NCBI RefSeq assembly: GCF_022513635.1
Contig: NZ_JAKWBL010000001.1
Location: 1,860,001 to 1,924,000 of the forward strand
DNA length: 64,000 bases
Origin: Paraniabella ginsengisoli
Lineage (GTDB): Bacteria > Bacteroidota > Bacteroidia > Chitinophagales > Chitinophagaceae
Reading direction: 5' to 3'
Positions 31,936 to 42,088 of the stretch are shown here, in pieces (positions within the stretch are counted from its first letter, which is position 1; every line of letters starts with the position of its first letter). Below the pieces are notes generated by a model. The model was not told where the DNA came from and searched no databases. It saw only the letters and a list, made by a program, of their open reading frames with translations. The position numbers were made by a program, and so were the translations under genes.

Positions 31936-32838
31936 TTAGTATCCATGTGCATAGTACTTGTTTTCCACAGAGCCATCGTCATACAGCTTAAGAATTGCGT
32001 ACCCCGGTGCTGTTTGTTTAAAGTAGCTGGGGCCTGCCGACTCCTTATTGCCAGGCTCCCACCAGAAGCCACTCATTGCTCCATTGCAGCAATAGGTAAT
32101 ATCATTATAAAGTGTTTTATCCAGCAAATGATTATGTCCGCTCAGAAATACTTTTACCTTATTTCGATGTTTATAAAATAATGAATCCAGTTTTTTAAAA
32201 TCGCTGTGGCCGCCGCCTTCAAATTGAATAGTAGCGCCAAAAACCGGATAATGTGACATCAGTAAAACATGTTCCTTTGCAGGAATATTAGCTAATAAAT
32301 TTTCAAGCCATAGATACTGTTCTTCATCAATAGAGATGCCCTTATTGTTCCCGTCAAGAATAACAAAATGCCATTGATCCTTTTGAACATGATAATAACG
32401 GGCAGGTATTTTCAATCGCTTAACAACATAGGGAATTCCATACATGGGATCTTCCTTAGATGGAGCCTTCCACCAGGGATCGTGATTACCAATACAGGAA
32501 TATATTTCGTATCGATCTTTAACCATTGATATGCAGTCATCCCAAATATCCCAAAGTTGTACTGCACGCTCACGTGTTACGGTGTCATAAGACGCATCAT
32601 ATATCGAATCACCACCATTTAAAAATACATCAGGTTTATGTTTGGATATAATTTGAGAAAGCGATTTTTTAAACCGTTCTGGTGCATTCAGATCCTGCCG
32701 AATATGGACATCTGTTATATGTGCTATCGTTATTGATTTCTTAGCAGCCCGCTCACCACTCTCTGCTAATACCTTATTATTAAGAATAAGTGTGCCGCTG
32801 GCTAAGGCCAATGATTTTAAAATATCGCGTCTTTGCAT
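31936..32838 (-). CDS. Tat-exported metallophosphoesterase (calcineurin-like)
   Basis: A 300-residue protein starting at the ATG at 32838; MQRRDILKSLALASG is a twin-arginine signal. All calcineurin-like metal motifs are present in order: ITDVH (DxH), NGGDSIYD (GDx2D), IGNHDPWW (GNHD), MSHYP and LSGHNH (GHxH). A purine-rich stretch AAAGGATC lies just before the start. In the given sequence the frame continues unbroken from the upstream oxidoreductase, giving one 689-residue reading frame. A missing base in the A/T run 32887-32892 would explain this and restore a separate stop at 32855-32857. I therefore treat it as its own gene. It likely cleaves a phosphomono- or diester in the periplasm. Confidence 0.84.
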   Translation of the reverse strand: MQRRDILKSLALASGTLILNNKVLAESGERAAKKSITIAHITDVHIRQDLNAPERFKKSLSQIISKHKPDVFLNGGDSIYDASYDTVTRERAVQLWDIWDDCISMVKDRYEIYSCIGNHDPWWKAPSKEDPMYGIPYVVKRLKIPARYYHVQKDQWHFVILDGNNKGISIDEEQYLWLENLLANIPAKEHVLLMSHYPVFGATIQFEGGGHSDFKKLDSLFYKHRNKVKVFLSGHNHLLDKTLYNDITYCCNGAMSGFWWEPGNKESAGPSYFKQTAPGYAILKLYDDGSVENKYYAHGY

Positions 32839-32854
32839 ATTAAGATCCTTTAAA

Positions 32855-34005
32855 TTATAATGAAATTGAAGCGTGTTCTGACGATCTTTTTTCTGGATCA
32901 GTTGCTCTGCCAGGCCAAAGCTAAGTGTCATTCCAGCGCCACCTAATCCATTAATAACTGTTACACCACTTTCCGGTTCAATGATCCACTCCGTTTCACC
33001 ATTGGTTAATTTAGGATAGATCCCGTTCCAGGTTTGTATAATAGATTCATTCTTGAATTGGGCAAATGTGTTTAAATAATCCAATATCATGTTATTTATA
33101 AAATGTTTATCAAATGGATCGTGAGTCATTGCGTATTCATGAGAATCGCCGATAGTCAATTCTCCCTGCGCATTCTGCGATACCATAACATGAATACCCC
33201 ATTTCAAATATCCTGAATAATTAGCTTCATAATACTCACGAAGCCTATCAAGAGACGCGGCGGCGTTGAAAGCCTGATAATGTATCAACGATAAACCACC
33301 ACAAAGAGATGGGCCGATACGCCAGTTATTGGGCTGGGTTGTCATGCGAAGCATTTGCAATTTACACTTTGTAAAAGGTGCTTCGGCAAAAAGATTCGGA
33401 TAAAGGGTTTCAAAATCAGCTCCGCTACAAACATAGATTTCATCTGCAGACCAAACTTCATTTCCTACAAACACATTAGGATATTGCACACTCGTTGCCA
33501 CCTTGCCCCAGTTAAAGGTTACACCCCATTTTTTATTAAGCCAATTGGTTACAGCTCCTATAGCACTTCGAGCTTCTACAATCATTTCTTCATGGCTTAA
33601 CAGGCTACCTTTAAGATTTTTGCTCACTATTGCTTCCGAATGTTTCAAGGATTGTTCGGTTGATAATAGTTCATATTTTCGATGCTTATAAGCAGCCGCC
33701 AGTTCTTGTAAAACATCCCACTCCATTTGATTATGGGCAACATGCAACGACCCGGCTTCTTCATGCCAAATGTTCGCTTCATCGCAGATTTCTTTCCATA
33801 TACTTCTTGACAACTGAGCACGTTCATATAACTCACCATCTGGCTGGCCAATCGGCCATATCATACCAAAATTTCTAATTGAAGCGCCAACGGCACGATC
33901 TGTTCTTTCAATAACTTCAACCTGGTAATCGCGTACGGCAAGCGCTCTTGCCGTAGCCAGACCTACAATTCCTGCGCCAATAACTATTGCTTTTTTCTTT
34001 GACAT
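32855..34005 (-). CDS. FAD-dependent oxidoreductase, TIGR03364 type (DAO fold)
   Basis: About 383 residues if the stop at 32855-32857 is restored, 389 before the phosphoesterase start otherwise. The Rossmann motif VIGAGIVGLATARAL (8-22) binds FAD. The stretch GASIRNFGMIWPIGQPDGEL is the signature of the TIGR03364 branch of glycine-oxidase-like enzymes. This branch is found beside phosphonate-catabolism genes, and some members have been linked to oxidising 2-aminoethylphosphonate-type amines. ESGVTVINGLGGAGMTLSFG near the end closes the FAD site. It has no signal peptide, so it is cytoplasmic and would act on an imported small molecule, fitting the adjacent OPA-type transporter 23 nt upstream. 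The substrate is inferred, not shown. Confidence 0.85.
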
Positions 34006-34028
34006 CTATTTATATTATAAACTTTAAT

Positions 34029-35279
34029 TTATTTAATTAGTAGTATTTTTTTCCTTTTATAGTTCACTGTTGAAATAACAGCTGCGCACATCAGACAAAT
34101 TACCATAATAACAATAAACACATTTGCTGTGTTTCCCGTCCGATCAATAATATAACCAAAGAAAGGTTCACCGATTGCGGCAAATACGTAAGCTGACATA
34201 TTCATGATACCCACTCCTGTGCCAACATATTGTTCTCCCAACAAATCTGGGCTCATCGGCCAAAAGTTTGATTGAGGTCCATACACAAAGAAGCCAGCAA
34301 AAAACATTAAAGCCCCACTTATAATACTGTTCTGAATTGGAACGAGAAATATAAGGAACGCTATTACGGCGCTTATTAACATGCCCAACCTGATGGCAGC
34401 AGGTTGATTATGATTAAGCATTTTATCAGCTATGGCTCCAAATAAAAGTGCGCCGACTACCATGCCTAAAGGCATCAGAATAGTTGCCCATAAATTATGC
34501 GGATCATTCTCCCAGCTATTTCCCAAATAATGCGCAGGCACCCAATAAATCAACCCATATCTTGCCATACTCTCAAAGCCCATGGCTAGCGAAGCAATCA
34601 TAAATTTCCAATTCTTAAAAACAACCATATACCGTTCCTTCCAATCAGCTGACGAGGTTTTTAAAGGCATTTGATGAAGATCTTCAAAACCTTTGTCGGA
34701 AGGTTTATCTCTAACTATAAAATAAAATGCGATAACAGCTACTAACAAAAACAAAACAGGAAGACGAAATAAAGACTGCCATGAAGAACCCTGTTGCACT
34801 AATAAAATTGAAAGCAGAAAGGTGAGAACGGATGATGCGCCTGCAGCAGCGGTGTACAAACCAAAAGCTTTACCTCGCTCGCTCTTACCCCACCAGTTAG
34901 AAATAAGACGGCTTCCGGGTGGCCAGGCTAAGGACTGAAAATATCCGTTTAAGGTCCAAAGTATAAGTACCATGGTGTAGGTATGAGAAAAGCTGATGGC
35001 GAGATTTGCAGCAACGGACAAAAGACCTCCGATAAGTGTCATTTTTCTTGGGCTATATTTATCAGACAGGTTACCATTAATCAACTGTCCAACTGCATAA
35101 CCTATCAACATAGATGAACTTATCCAACCGATAGCGGTGTAAGAAATTCCAAGATCCGCTGACATGCCATTTACAGCCCAACCGAAGTTGTGGCGACCTG
35201 TATAAAAGAACAGATAACAAAACATGGTTCCCAGCAGCATTTGCCACTGTTGCCTGCGAAATGAGGGTCTGTTATTCAA
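34029..35279 (-). CDS. MFS transporter of the organophosphate:phosphate antiporter (GlpT/UhpC-like) type
   Basis: An inner-membrane carrier of 416 residues with about twelve hydrophobic helices. The stretch LFFYTGRHNFGWAVNGMSAD near the N-terminus resembles the first-helix signature of the GlpT/UhpT/UhpC group, and DKYSPRKM in the first cytoplasmic loop is the MFS loop motif. Known members of this group exchange glycerol-3-phosphate, hexose phosphates or related organophosphates for phosphate. Here it lies between an alkaline-phosphatase-superfamily enzyme (45 nt upstream) and the FAD oxidoreductase (23 nt downstream). It probably imports a phosphorus-containing product made outside the cytoplasm. 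The actual cargo is unknown. Confidence 0.86.
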   Translation of the reverse strand: MNNRPSFRRQQWQMLLGTMFCYLFFYTGRHNFGWAVNGMSADLGISYTAIGWISSSMLIGYAVGQLINGNLSDKYSPRKMTLIGGLLSVAANLAISFSHTYTMVLILWTLNGYFQSLAWPPGSRLISNWWGKSERGKAFGLYTAAAGASSVLTFLLSILLVQQGSSWQSLFRLPVLFLLVAVIAFYFIVRDKPSDKGFEDLHQMPLKTSSADWKERYMVVFKNWKFMIASLAMGFESMARYGLIYWVPAHYLGNSWENDPHNLWATILMPLGMVVGALLFGAIADKMLNHNQPAAIRLGMLISAVIAFLIFLVPIQNSIISGALMFFAGFFVYGPQSNFWPMSPDLLGEQYVGTGVGIMNMSAYVFAAIGEPFFGYIIDRTGNTANVFIVIMVICLMCAAVISTVNYKRKKILLIK

Positions 35280-35324
35280 TAACTTTATTTAGTTAATTTA
35301 CAAAACTGATTGTTTCCTTTTTAC

Positions 35325-36413
35325 TTATTTAGTTACAGTCGTCACACGATTACCTACAGGGTGCTCTGCTTTAAATTCGAACCCCAATAAATGAGCCATC
35401 GTTTGAGCAAACTGATCCTGATAAATACGTGTTTTAGTCTTCACTTCTCCGATGGCCGGTGTATCTGGTCCTAATACAGCAAGCCATGTATTTCCGGATC
35501 CTGCTGCCGATTCGCCGTGGCTCGTCCAGCTTTTACCGCTGCCACGGCCATGATCAGGGCAAATAACAAAAGTTGTTTTGTTTTTATAAAAAGGATCTTT
35601 TTGCATGTCGTTCCAAAGGCTGGCTATCATTTGATCTGTTGCCAGAGCGCCTTCAAGATAATAATCATATTTACCGTCATGCGCCAAAACATCGAGGTCG
35701 CCAAAATCAATATATACCATTTTAGGATGTTGGGCCAGAATATACGACTTTGCTATAGCGTATGTGTTCATATCCCAACGCTCTTCTTCGCCGTAATATT
35801 TGGGTATAAAGTCCTGCAATTCGTTGGCCAGTCTTTGTGCTTCTGTTAGATTTGTTCCTTCCACTTTTTCATACGGATTGATTAACGGCATTTTATTGCG
35901 GTTACGATTCACGATTCTCTTTACTGCATCCCAGCTTGCAAAGGTGGCTACCTTTCCTCCATATCCTTTTTGCTTTTCTATAAATTCAAATACGTTGGTA
36001 TTCGGATTATCAGGATAGCCATTTGAATTGATCTTTGGATCAAAGTAACCTGTAATTGTTTCTGCACGGCCCGGATAAGAGAACCAAAAATTATTACGCA
36101 CATTCACTTCATTACCAAGATCCCTATTACCATAAAGTTGCCCCTGCGCTGCAATAGTGTTCCAGAAAAACGGCATCAGTTTCGAACGCCGTTCATGTAT
36201 TGAAGATGCCCAATATTTCTTTCTTAGTTCGGCGCTGTCGCCATTTCGGTATTGTTTTTTGTTAGATAAAGATGTGTCCATTCCTCTAAACAATTCTTCC
36301 CATCGATAACCATCTACCGAAATAAAAATAATATTTTCTGTTTTGTGTTTTTGAGCTATACCTAACATCGGTAATACCATCAGTAAAAAGAACAGATACT
36401 TTACTTTTTGCAT
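35325..36413 (-). CDS. Secreted phosphodiesterase/phosphatase, alkaline phosphatase superfamily
   Basis: An intact 362-residue protein with a signal peptide ending GIAQ. ENIIFISVDGYRWEELFRG supplies the first metal-binding Asp. The likely nucleophile is Thr in PGRAETITGY. Later ligands are visible in YIDFGDLDVLAHDG (Asp, His), CPDHGRG (Asp-His) and TSHGESAAG (His). This set matches type I nucleotide pyrophosphatase/phosphodiesterase and phosphonoacetate-hydrolase-like enzymes. It lies 46 nt behind the LamG-tailed relative and 45 nt before the OPA transporter. It probably releases a phosphorus-containing product in the periplasm for uptake. Mono- versus diesterase activity cannot be told from sequence. 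Confidence 0.84.
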   Translation of the reverse strand: MQKVKYLFFLLMVLPMLGIAQKHKTENIIFISVDGYRWEELFRGMDTSLSNKKQYRNGDSAELRKKYWASSIHERRSKLMPFFWNTIAAQGQLYGNRDLGNEVNVRNNFWFSYPGRAETITGYFDPKINSNGYPDNPNTNVFEFIEKQKGYGGKVATFASWDAVKRIVNRNRNKMPLINPYEKVEGTNLTEAQRLANELQDFIPKYYGEEERWDMNTYAIAKSYILAQHPKMVYIDFGDLDVLAHDGKYDYYLEGALATDQMIASLWNDMQKDPFYKNKTTFVICPDHGRGSGKSWTSHGESAAGSGNTWLAVLGPDTPAIGEVKTKTRIYQDQFAQTMAHLLGFEFKAEHPVGNRVTTVTK

Positions 36414-36459
36414 TTCTAAACTTTATTTAATCGTTACAAAATTCAACTTAAATATTCAA

Positions 36460-38147
36460 TTAATTTCCACTCCATACTTTACCATCCAACCCCCAGGTCT
36501 GGTAATCTACCCTAATACCCATCCAAGTCATGATACGGAAGGAATGGTCAATAAGGCCTGGAGTTGCTAGACGTATGTCTTGACTGGAAGGGTTCAGAAT
36601 GTCTGAAAGCAAGGGCCTGCTGGCAGTTCCAGTGTAAGTAAGATTGGCCCCTGTATTGCTGTAGTCTTTTAACACAGAACTGGAGGCTTCATTCATTTTC
36701 CAATATCCAATTAAATTATTATAAAAAGGATGACTTCTTGTAATATCAATATATTGCCAGTCATTTATAAGATCCGCTGGAAGTACTGTACTCCAAACAC
36801 GCACATCTGCAATGTAAGAGTCTGGACTCAATCCATATCTCGTGTAGTAATCTCTGGGGCCATGCTCTCCTATTACCAGCGGAAAACCCGTATCCAGATT
36901 TCCTGCTCGGCTTGCTATATTGCTCGATGAAAAAGAATGCCATCCTGATATACAGAGATAAGTCCTTTACGATCGAAGCTAACGGATACCATATGCCATT
37001 TATTATCTGTGAAAACCGGGCCATTGAAATCTAGTCTACTACCAGAAACATTTGTTGCAAAGTTGATACGAGTATGATTTCCTTGTTTAAAAATCAGCCA
37101 CCCTGGATTACCACCGGAAGCCCAGTTTTTATTCGAAATTAAAGGTGGATCGTCCGATGTCGTATTATCTGATTTTATTCGCATCTCCACAGTAAAATTC
37201 TGTGAGGTGCCAAAATTATAAGCAGGATTGTTTACATAAGCATGTAATTGAGCTCCGTTCTGAACATTGAATCTGATAAAATTTCCATCATAAGGAATAT
37301 TGAAAAGCGGTCTTGGCACTACAGTTTTCTTTTGATCCGGATTATAATACAAACTAAATACATTCCTGTCTAGCGGGCCATTACCTCCGTATGTACCGTC
37401 TGGTTTTCCACCATGTGTTGATGTTACTACTATCAACCAATCTTCATTAGCGTAAGCATCACGGTGCTCTACCGTATATACGAGTTCATCAATATAATCA
37501 TCTATCGTTTGAAGTGCCTGTCTGTATTGAGAAACAGAAGTTCCAAATCCGTAAGTTTTGCCTTCTCTGTTGGCTATAGAAAAATCCACCAACAGCAAGT
37601 CTAAATCATCAGTTTTCAACCGATTAACAGCTGAATCTTTAGCTGCCTGATCTTTATCTGCTAAATGTATATGCTTCTCAACCTCGGTACCAAAAACACC
37701 TGTTGCTAATAATGGCAATGTTGTGATAGCAATAGATCTTATCTGGTTGTTTTGATCTTTCAGTCTTTTCAGGAAGCTTGGATATTGTGTAAAATTTCCG
37801 GCTGAAAAATTTTCCGTTTTTACATTATGCTTATTCAGGCGCGTGCCTGTCAGCAGGTCTGCCCAAGTCGTTCCAGCATTACTGATGGTGTCGATCAAAC
37901 CGTAAAAGCTGGATACACTGTTTTCCTGCATTTTATTGATGGTTGGTAAGTTCATTTCTTCAACAGAAGCACCTACAACACCATCTAATGCTATGACTAA
38001 TACTTTCTTCTTTTTTAGACTGATGACAGTCTCCTCCTCCCCTGCTTCTCTATCCAATATTACCGGCTTATTACAAGCTTGAAAAAATAGAATAGCGATA
38101 GGCAACACCACACATACGTTTCGCAGGCTGAACTTTAAAATGTTCAT
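36460..38147 (-). CDS. Alkaline-phosphatase-superfamily lipoprotein with LamG and DUF4983-like tail (one-base frameshift)
   Basis: About 562 residues with a lipobox ILFFQACNKP, so surface or periplasmic membrane-anchored. The first 300 residues resemble phosphodiesterases: VLVIALDGVVGASVEE, nucleophile-region NAGTTWADLLTGT and TSTHGGKPDG. The segment that usually holds Asp and His reads VDFSIANREGKTYGF, with no histidine visible, so activity may be altered. The rest is a LamG/concanavalin-type domain (TVEMRIKSDN, GWLIFKQGNHTRINF, WHMVSVSFDRKGLISVYQDG) and a DUF4983-like end. The frame breaks in the A run 36930-36934; one added T on the coding strand gives LFSSSNIASRAGNLDTG. The LamG part suggests glycan binding. 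It may hold the substrate for the following phosphoesterase. Confidence 0.8.
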
Positions 38148-38168
38148 TTTAAAATATTTTTATAATAA

Positions 38169-39757
38169 TCAATAATTCAATTTTACAATGCCTGATACTG
38201 GCTTCAGGTCGAAATTGGTAAATGCACCAACCAGCACAATAGAACTTCGGGCGGTGATGCTGGCTGATGACAGTACAAAACCATTCTTAAATCCGCCGAA
38301 ATTATTAAATGATGTGCTTAGTTTGCCATCGGGTTCCAGTATAGCAATGCCGTCTCTTTTATACGATTGAAATAAATCAAAGAATCCACTAACCAATATC
38401 TTTCCATTGTCGAGTACACGTGTATGCAAAACATTTCCGACAGCACTCTCTCCTGGATCAAAACTGTTATCTAAACCACCTGTAGCTGTAAACATTGCAA
38501 TTTTCTTACGCACAGATCCTGCCACGTTCAGGAAGTAACCTGAGGCCACAATTCTTCCATCCAGCAATTGATCAATTGAAAGTACATCTTTATCAGGCCC
38601 GCTTCCTACGCTGAAAGTGGCATCCAAAGCGCCCAGCGTATCTAATCTTGCTATCCTCGCGGCTGATGTTCCATTAAAAGTTGTGAAAGATCCGGCAATC
38701 ATTAGCTGATCAGCACTGTTCAAATAGGAGGCAAAAATATCTCCGTTAACAGTTGGTTTGCCAGTAGGTAAGCGGTCGTCAAAATTATAAGTGGTATCTA
38801 ATGTCAAATCTTCATTCAACCTGGCAATATAATTCAGATGAAGCGTGTCGATATACACTGAGTCTCTTAATCCATCAGCACTAAGGCCTCCATAAGTCTT
38901 TCTGAAAACTCTACGAAAAAAACCAGTGAGTATAACTTTACCATCACTTTGACGATGCATTTTTCTTATTGGAGCGTCAAAACTAAGATTGAGCTTGGGC
39001 AAAGTATCAGGTTTTTCGCGTAGCGGGGAGTTTACAAGTATTGAGTCGGGAGATCCATCATTATTAAGTGTGATGATATTTTGTACATGGCCTGTAAACC
39101 GGTCGCGATAATTGCTAAAAGATCCAGCTACAAGATAACGTCCATCTGGTAATGGTAATGCGTCGTATACGGTACCTCCTCTAAAACCGCGGCGTGTTCT
39201 GAAACTTCTATCTACAGATCCATCGCTATTTAATCTGGCCATACCATTAAGCCCGTCAGCCTCACCAGAATTATCATAGTCTGTGAAATCTCCTGCAACA
39301 ATGTATTTCCCATCACCTTGAAAACGTATCGAATTAATAACACCCCCGATGCGCCCGGAAAAGATTTGAATATACCATCGGCAGATACCGGGCCGCTTAT
39401 TTGTAGTTGAGGACCGGGCAATACCTGCTTATTGATCGTCAGTGTTATCATACCACTACTCGCCCGCGCCGGAACTTTCACTTCGAGCCTGGTCTCTGTA
39501 ATGTTTGTAATTTCACCAGATTCTCCGTTAAAACGTACCAGCAGTTCTTCTTTTTCGTAATTGGTAAACCCTTCACCAAAAAGAACTACTGTTGTTCCCG
39601 GAGCGCTGATAGCAGGTCTTAAAGCGTCAGTGCTCAACTTTACATTTAGCGGTTCTTTATCTGACTCGTAAGGATAGGTGCCAAGTTCCAGCCCCTTGCG
39701 ACATGCAAATAGCAGCAAACAACAAACAAGAAGTGAAAAATAATTGCGTATATACAT
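38169..39757 (-). CDS. Lipoprotein with IPT/TIG domain and delta-60-type beta-propeller repeats (one-base frameshift)
   Basis: About 529 residues, lipobox LLLFACRKG. Residues about 45-125 form an IPT/TIG immunoglobulin-like domain (RPAISAPGTTVVLFGEGFT). The rest is a run of delta-60-type repeats, each near NNDGSPDS or LLDGRIVASGYF (such as LPDGRYLVAGSFSNYRDRFT and MARLNSDGSVDRSFRTRRG), expected to fold as a beta-propeller. The frame breaks in the C run 39343-39347; one added G on the coding strand gives GASGGVINSIRFQGDGKYIV. It resembles DUF5008-type PUL lipoproteins. It probably binds glycan at the cell surface beside the SusD; no catalytic motif is seen. Confidence 0.78.
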
Positions 39758-39804
39758 AAATTACTTTTGGATTTTTAAAAAACTTTTTCTGAACTTTTAG
39801 CTTC

Positions 39805-40496
39805 TTACGGAACATTGTCGTTTACTACTGCTCCAAAATCAGAATTAAAGGAAAATGAAGTAAGACCCTGTAAAGCATGCATTACACCATTTTTTGGCTG
39901 AAGATCAGAGGTTGATGCTTTCTCTGAATTGACGCCAGAAAGGTTTGTAAGCTCATCGCCAACCGAAGTCAGGTAAATGCTACGTGGCCCTACGTCCTGA
40001 GTGCCAGAGTATGCATCATATACAACTCCCATATTCATGATATATCCATCGTAAGATTCAATATTCTGTCCCGGATATAAACCGATACGAGCAAAGTCTA
40101 TTCTGCTAATATCGTTTAGCATATACTTTCCTTTAAAAACATATCTGGCAAGGTATTTACGCCAAATATCACCAGGTATATCTGCAATCTTTAAACTATC
40201 TTTTCCTTGTTGATACCTGTTACCATTTACCTGGTTCATAAGAAGCCATAGAGATTTGTCAGGAGGTGCAAAAAAGTAACTTCTTCATTCTGCAAAATAT
40301 CTTTCATACCTGCCAGGTCAATTACCTGTACAAGAGAATCGAATAGAAAGGGTCTTTCCTGTAGAAATTCATAGGCATTCTCTTTTAATACACCAGACTG
40401 TAAGCCCGTGTCTCTATAATATTCCTGTTTGTTGCAAGAGCTGATAACCATCGCTATCAACAACACACCAGATATTTGAAATAATATATTCTTCAT
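39805..40496 (-). CDS. Fasciclin-domain lipoprotein (one-base frameshift)
   Basis: About 230 residues, lipobox MVISSCNKQ. The fasciclin-like fold is suggested by AYEFLQERPFLFDSLVQVID, then after the break VTFFAPPDKSLW, YVFKGKYMLNDIS and the final GVMHALQGLTSF. The frame breaks in the A run 40270-40275; one added T on the coding strand restores VTFFAPPDKSLWLLMNQVNG. It is a shorter paralogue of the fasciclin lipoprotein at 46469-47515, and each follows its own SusD gene. Fasciclin domains bind carbohydrates or other proteins; an accessory surface role next to the SusCD pair is likely. Confidence 0.8.
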
Positions 40497-40572
40497 TCTA
40501 ATATTTTTTATTACAACTTATATCAATCAGTTTTGTCAGAAATCTATTCGTAGACTTTTGGCAATGTATTCA

Positions 40573-42060
40573 TCAACGTACCCAATAAAGATTTAAAACG
40601 ATCTCTGGGTTATTGATTCTGGCTTTAGCATCAATTGGCCAGGTCCAGGCTCCACGATCAAATTCTTCCTGGGTGAGGTAAGTAAGTGCTTGATTGGGAT
40701 CCAATACTCGACCAGTGCGTACAAAGTCGTACCACCGGTGTCCTTCTCCTATCAATTCTTTCTGTCGTTCCCAAAAAATTGCGTCGCTCAGGTTTTCTGC
40801 ACCAGCCGCAAACAGATTAGCACCCGCACGTTCACGAACCATATTTAACATAGAAATAGCTTCAGTATTGTTATTCAAATTAGCGAATGCCTCCGCTCCG
40901 AGAAGTAACACATCCGCATAACGAAAGATCATCAGGTTATCTTCAAAAATCCAATCGCCTGCAGGATCTGCCACATTGATTTGTTTCAGGAACATAAAAG
41001 TCTGATTGTTTACATATGGCAGATAGAACCAGATATCTCTTCTTTTATCTGGCTTATCAGGAGGATAAATACGCTCCATTAATTCCCTGCTAAAAAAGAG
41101 GTCACTATTTGCTCCGTAATTAACAATTGGTGAATGGGTCATCCATTGACCGAGGTTTACATACCTTGATGTGTTTCCATAGTTACGGTTCAACTCAAAT
41201 TCAAAAATACTTTCCTTGGTTTTGCCTTTAAAAATTCTTTTCGTTTCTTCTAAAGGAAGCAATTCAAATTCGCCGCTATTTTTTACTGCCAGGCATTTTT
41301 GTGCAGCATCCTGCCAATATTTATTTTGATTGGCCTTATCAAAACCTGCAACCCACATATTCAAATGCGCTATTAGCGTATAAATCGAAGCTCTGTTAGC
41401 ACGTACACCAAGATCAGAAGTGTTAGAAGGTGTCCACGGAAGATCATCTTTAACTGCATCAAGTTCAGCTATCAGTGTGTTAAAAATGGTAACGAAAGAT
41501 GTACGTGGTCTTGGGGTTTTATCGTAAGGTTCTGTATAAAAAGGCACATCCCCATATAACCTACAGATATAGAAATAAGTAAATGCTCTTACAAATTTTA
41601 CTTCTGCTTCATATCTATTTTTTTCATCGTCTGTAAGCGCTTCCATTTTTTCAATCTCAGATAATGTGATATTACAGTTAGCAATCGATTCAAAATAAGG
41701 AGCCCAGTCATCAATATCAACGAGGTTATATCTTTCCGGAACGTTGAGATCCGTTGTGTTTGAAAGATCGTTATTGGATATTGTCTTAAAACCTAATCCG
41801 AGCTGACCAGCACCAACGACACCACCTATTCCGCCGCAACGCATATCGCCAACAGCAGGTATTACCGGAGAGTTGAAGTCATTAAATTTTTCGAACACAA
41901 ATCCATAGCAATTAATTACTGCAGATTCTACATCTTCTCTGGTTTGCCAGAAAGAGCTGGAACCGGTACGATCCGCAGGAGCGACATCCAAAAATTTTTT
42001 ACAGGATGTTACAGCTAATACTGCGAACAAAAGAATTAATGTATAATATAAACGCATCAT
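40573..42060 (-). CDS. SusD/RagB-family outer-membrane nutrient-binding lipoprotein
   Basis: About 495 residues from the ATG pair at 42060; an upstream in-frame ATG at 42159 lies inside the SusC gene and would destroy the signal peptide. Signal and lipobox read LLFAVLAVTSCKKFLDVAP, then SSFWQTREDVESAVINCYGF, typical of SusD N-termini. EVKFVRAFTYFYICRLYGDVPF is the helical TPR core and ERQKELIGEGHRWYDFVRTG the conserved C-terminal block. It starts 29 nt after its SusC partner. SusD forms the lid over the SusC barrel and captures the substrate at the cell surface. Substrate is not readable from sequence. Confidence 0.93.
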   Translation of the reverse strand: MMRLYYTLILLFAVLAVTSCKKFLDVAPADRTGSSSFWQTREDVESAVINCYGFVFEKFNDFNSPVIPAVGDMRCGGIGGVVGAGQLGLGFKTISNNDLSNTTDLNVPERYNLVDIDDWAPYFESIANCNITLSEIEKMEALTDDEKNRYEAEVKFVRAFTYFYICRLYGDVPFYTEPYDKTPRPRTSFVTIFNTLIAELDAVKDDLPWTPSNTSDLGVRANRASIYTLIAHLNMWVAGFDKANQNKYWQDAAQKCLAVKNSGEFELLPLEETKRIFKGKTKESIFEFELNRNYGNTSRYVNLGQWMTHSPIVNYGANSDLFFSRELMERIYPPDKPDKRRDIWFYLPYVNNQTFMFLKQINVADPAGDWIFEDNLMIFRYADVLLLGAEAFANLNNNTEAISMLNMVRERAGANLFAAGAENLSDAIFWERQKELIGEGHRWYDFVRTGRVLDPNQALTYLTQEEFDRGAWTWPIDAKARINNPEIVLNLYWVR

Positions 42061-42088
42061 GTCTAAATTTTTGTTTTTACAGATAGCT

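Noticed and set aside
32836..34005. A genuine bifunctional oxidoreductase-phosphoesterase enzyme
   Set aside because: An internal Tat signal and own start codon, with a homopolymer at the join, make a sequencing error more likely; reported as a finding, not as a fusion.
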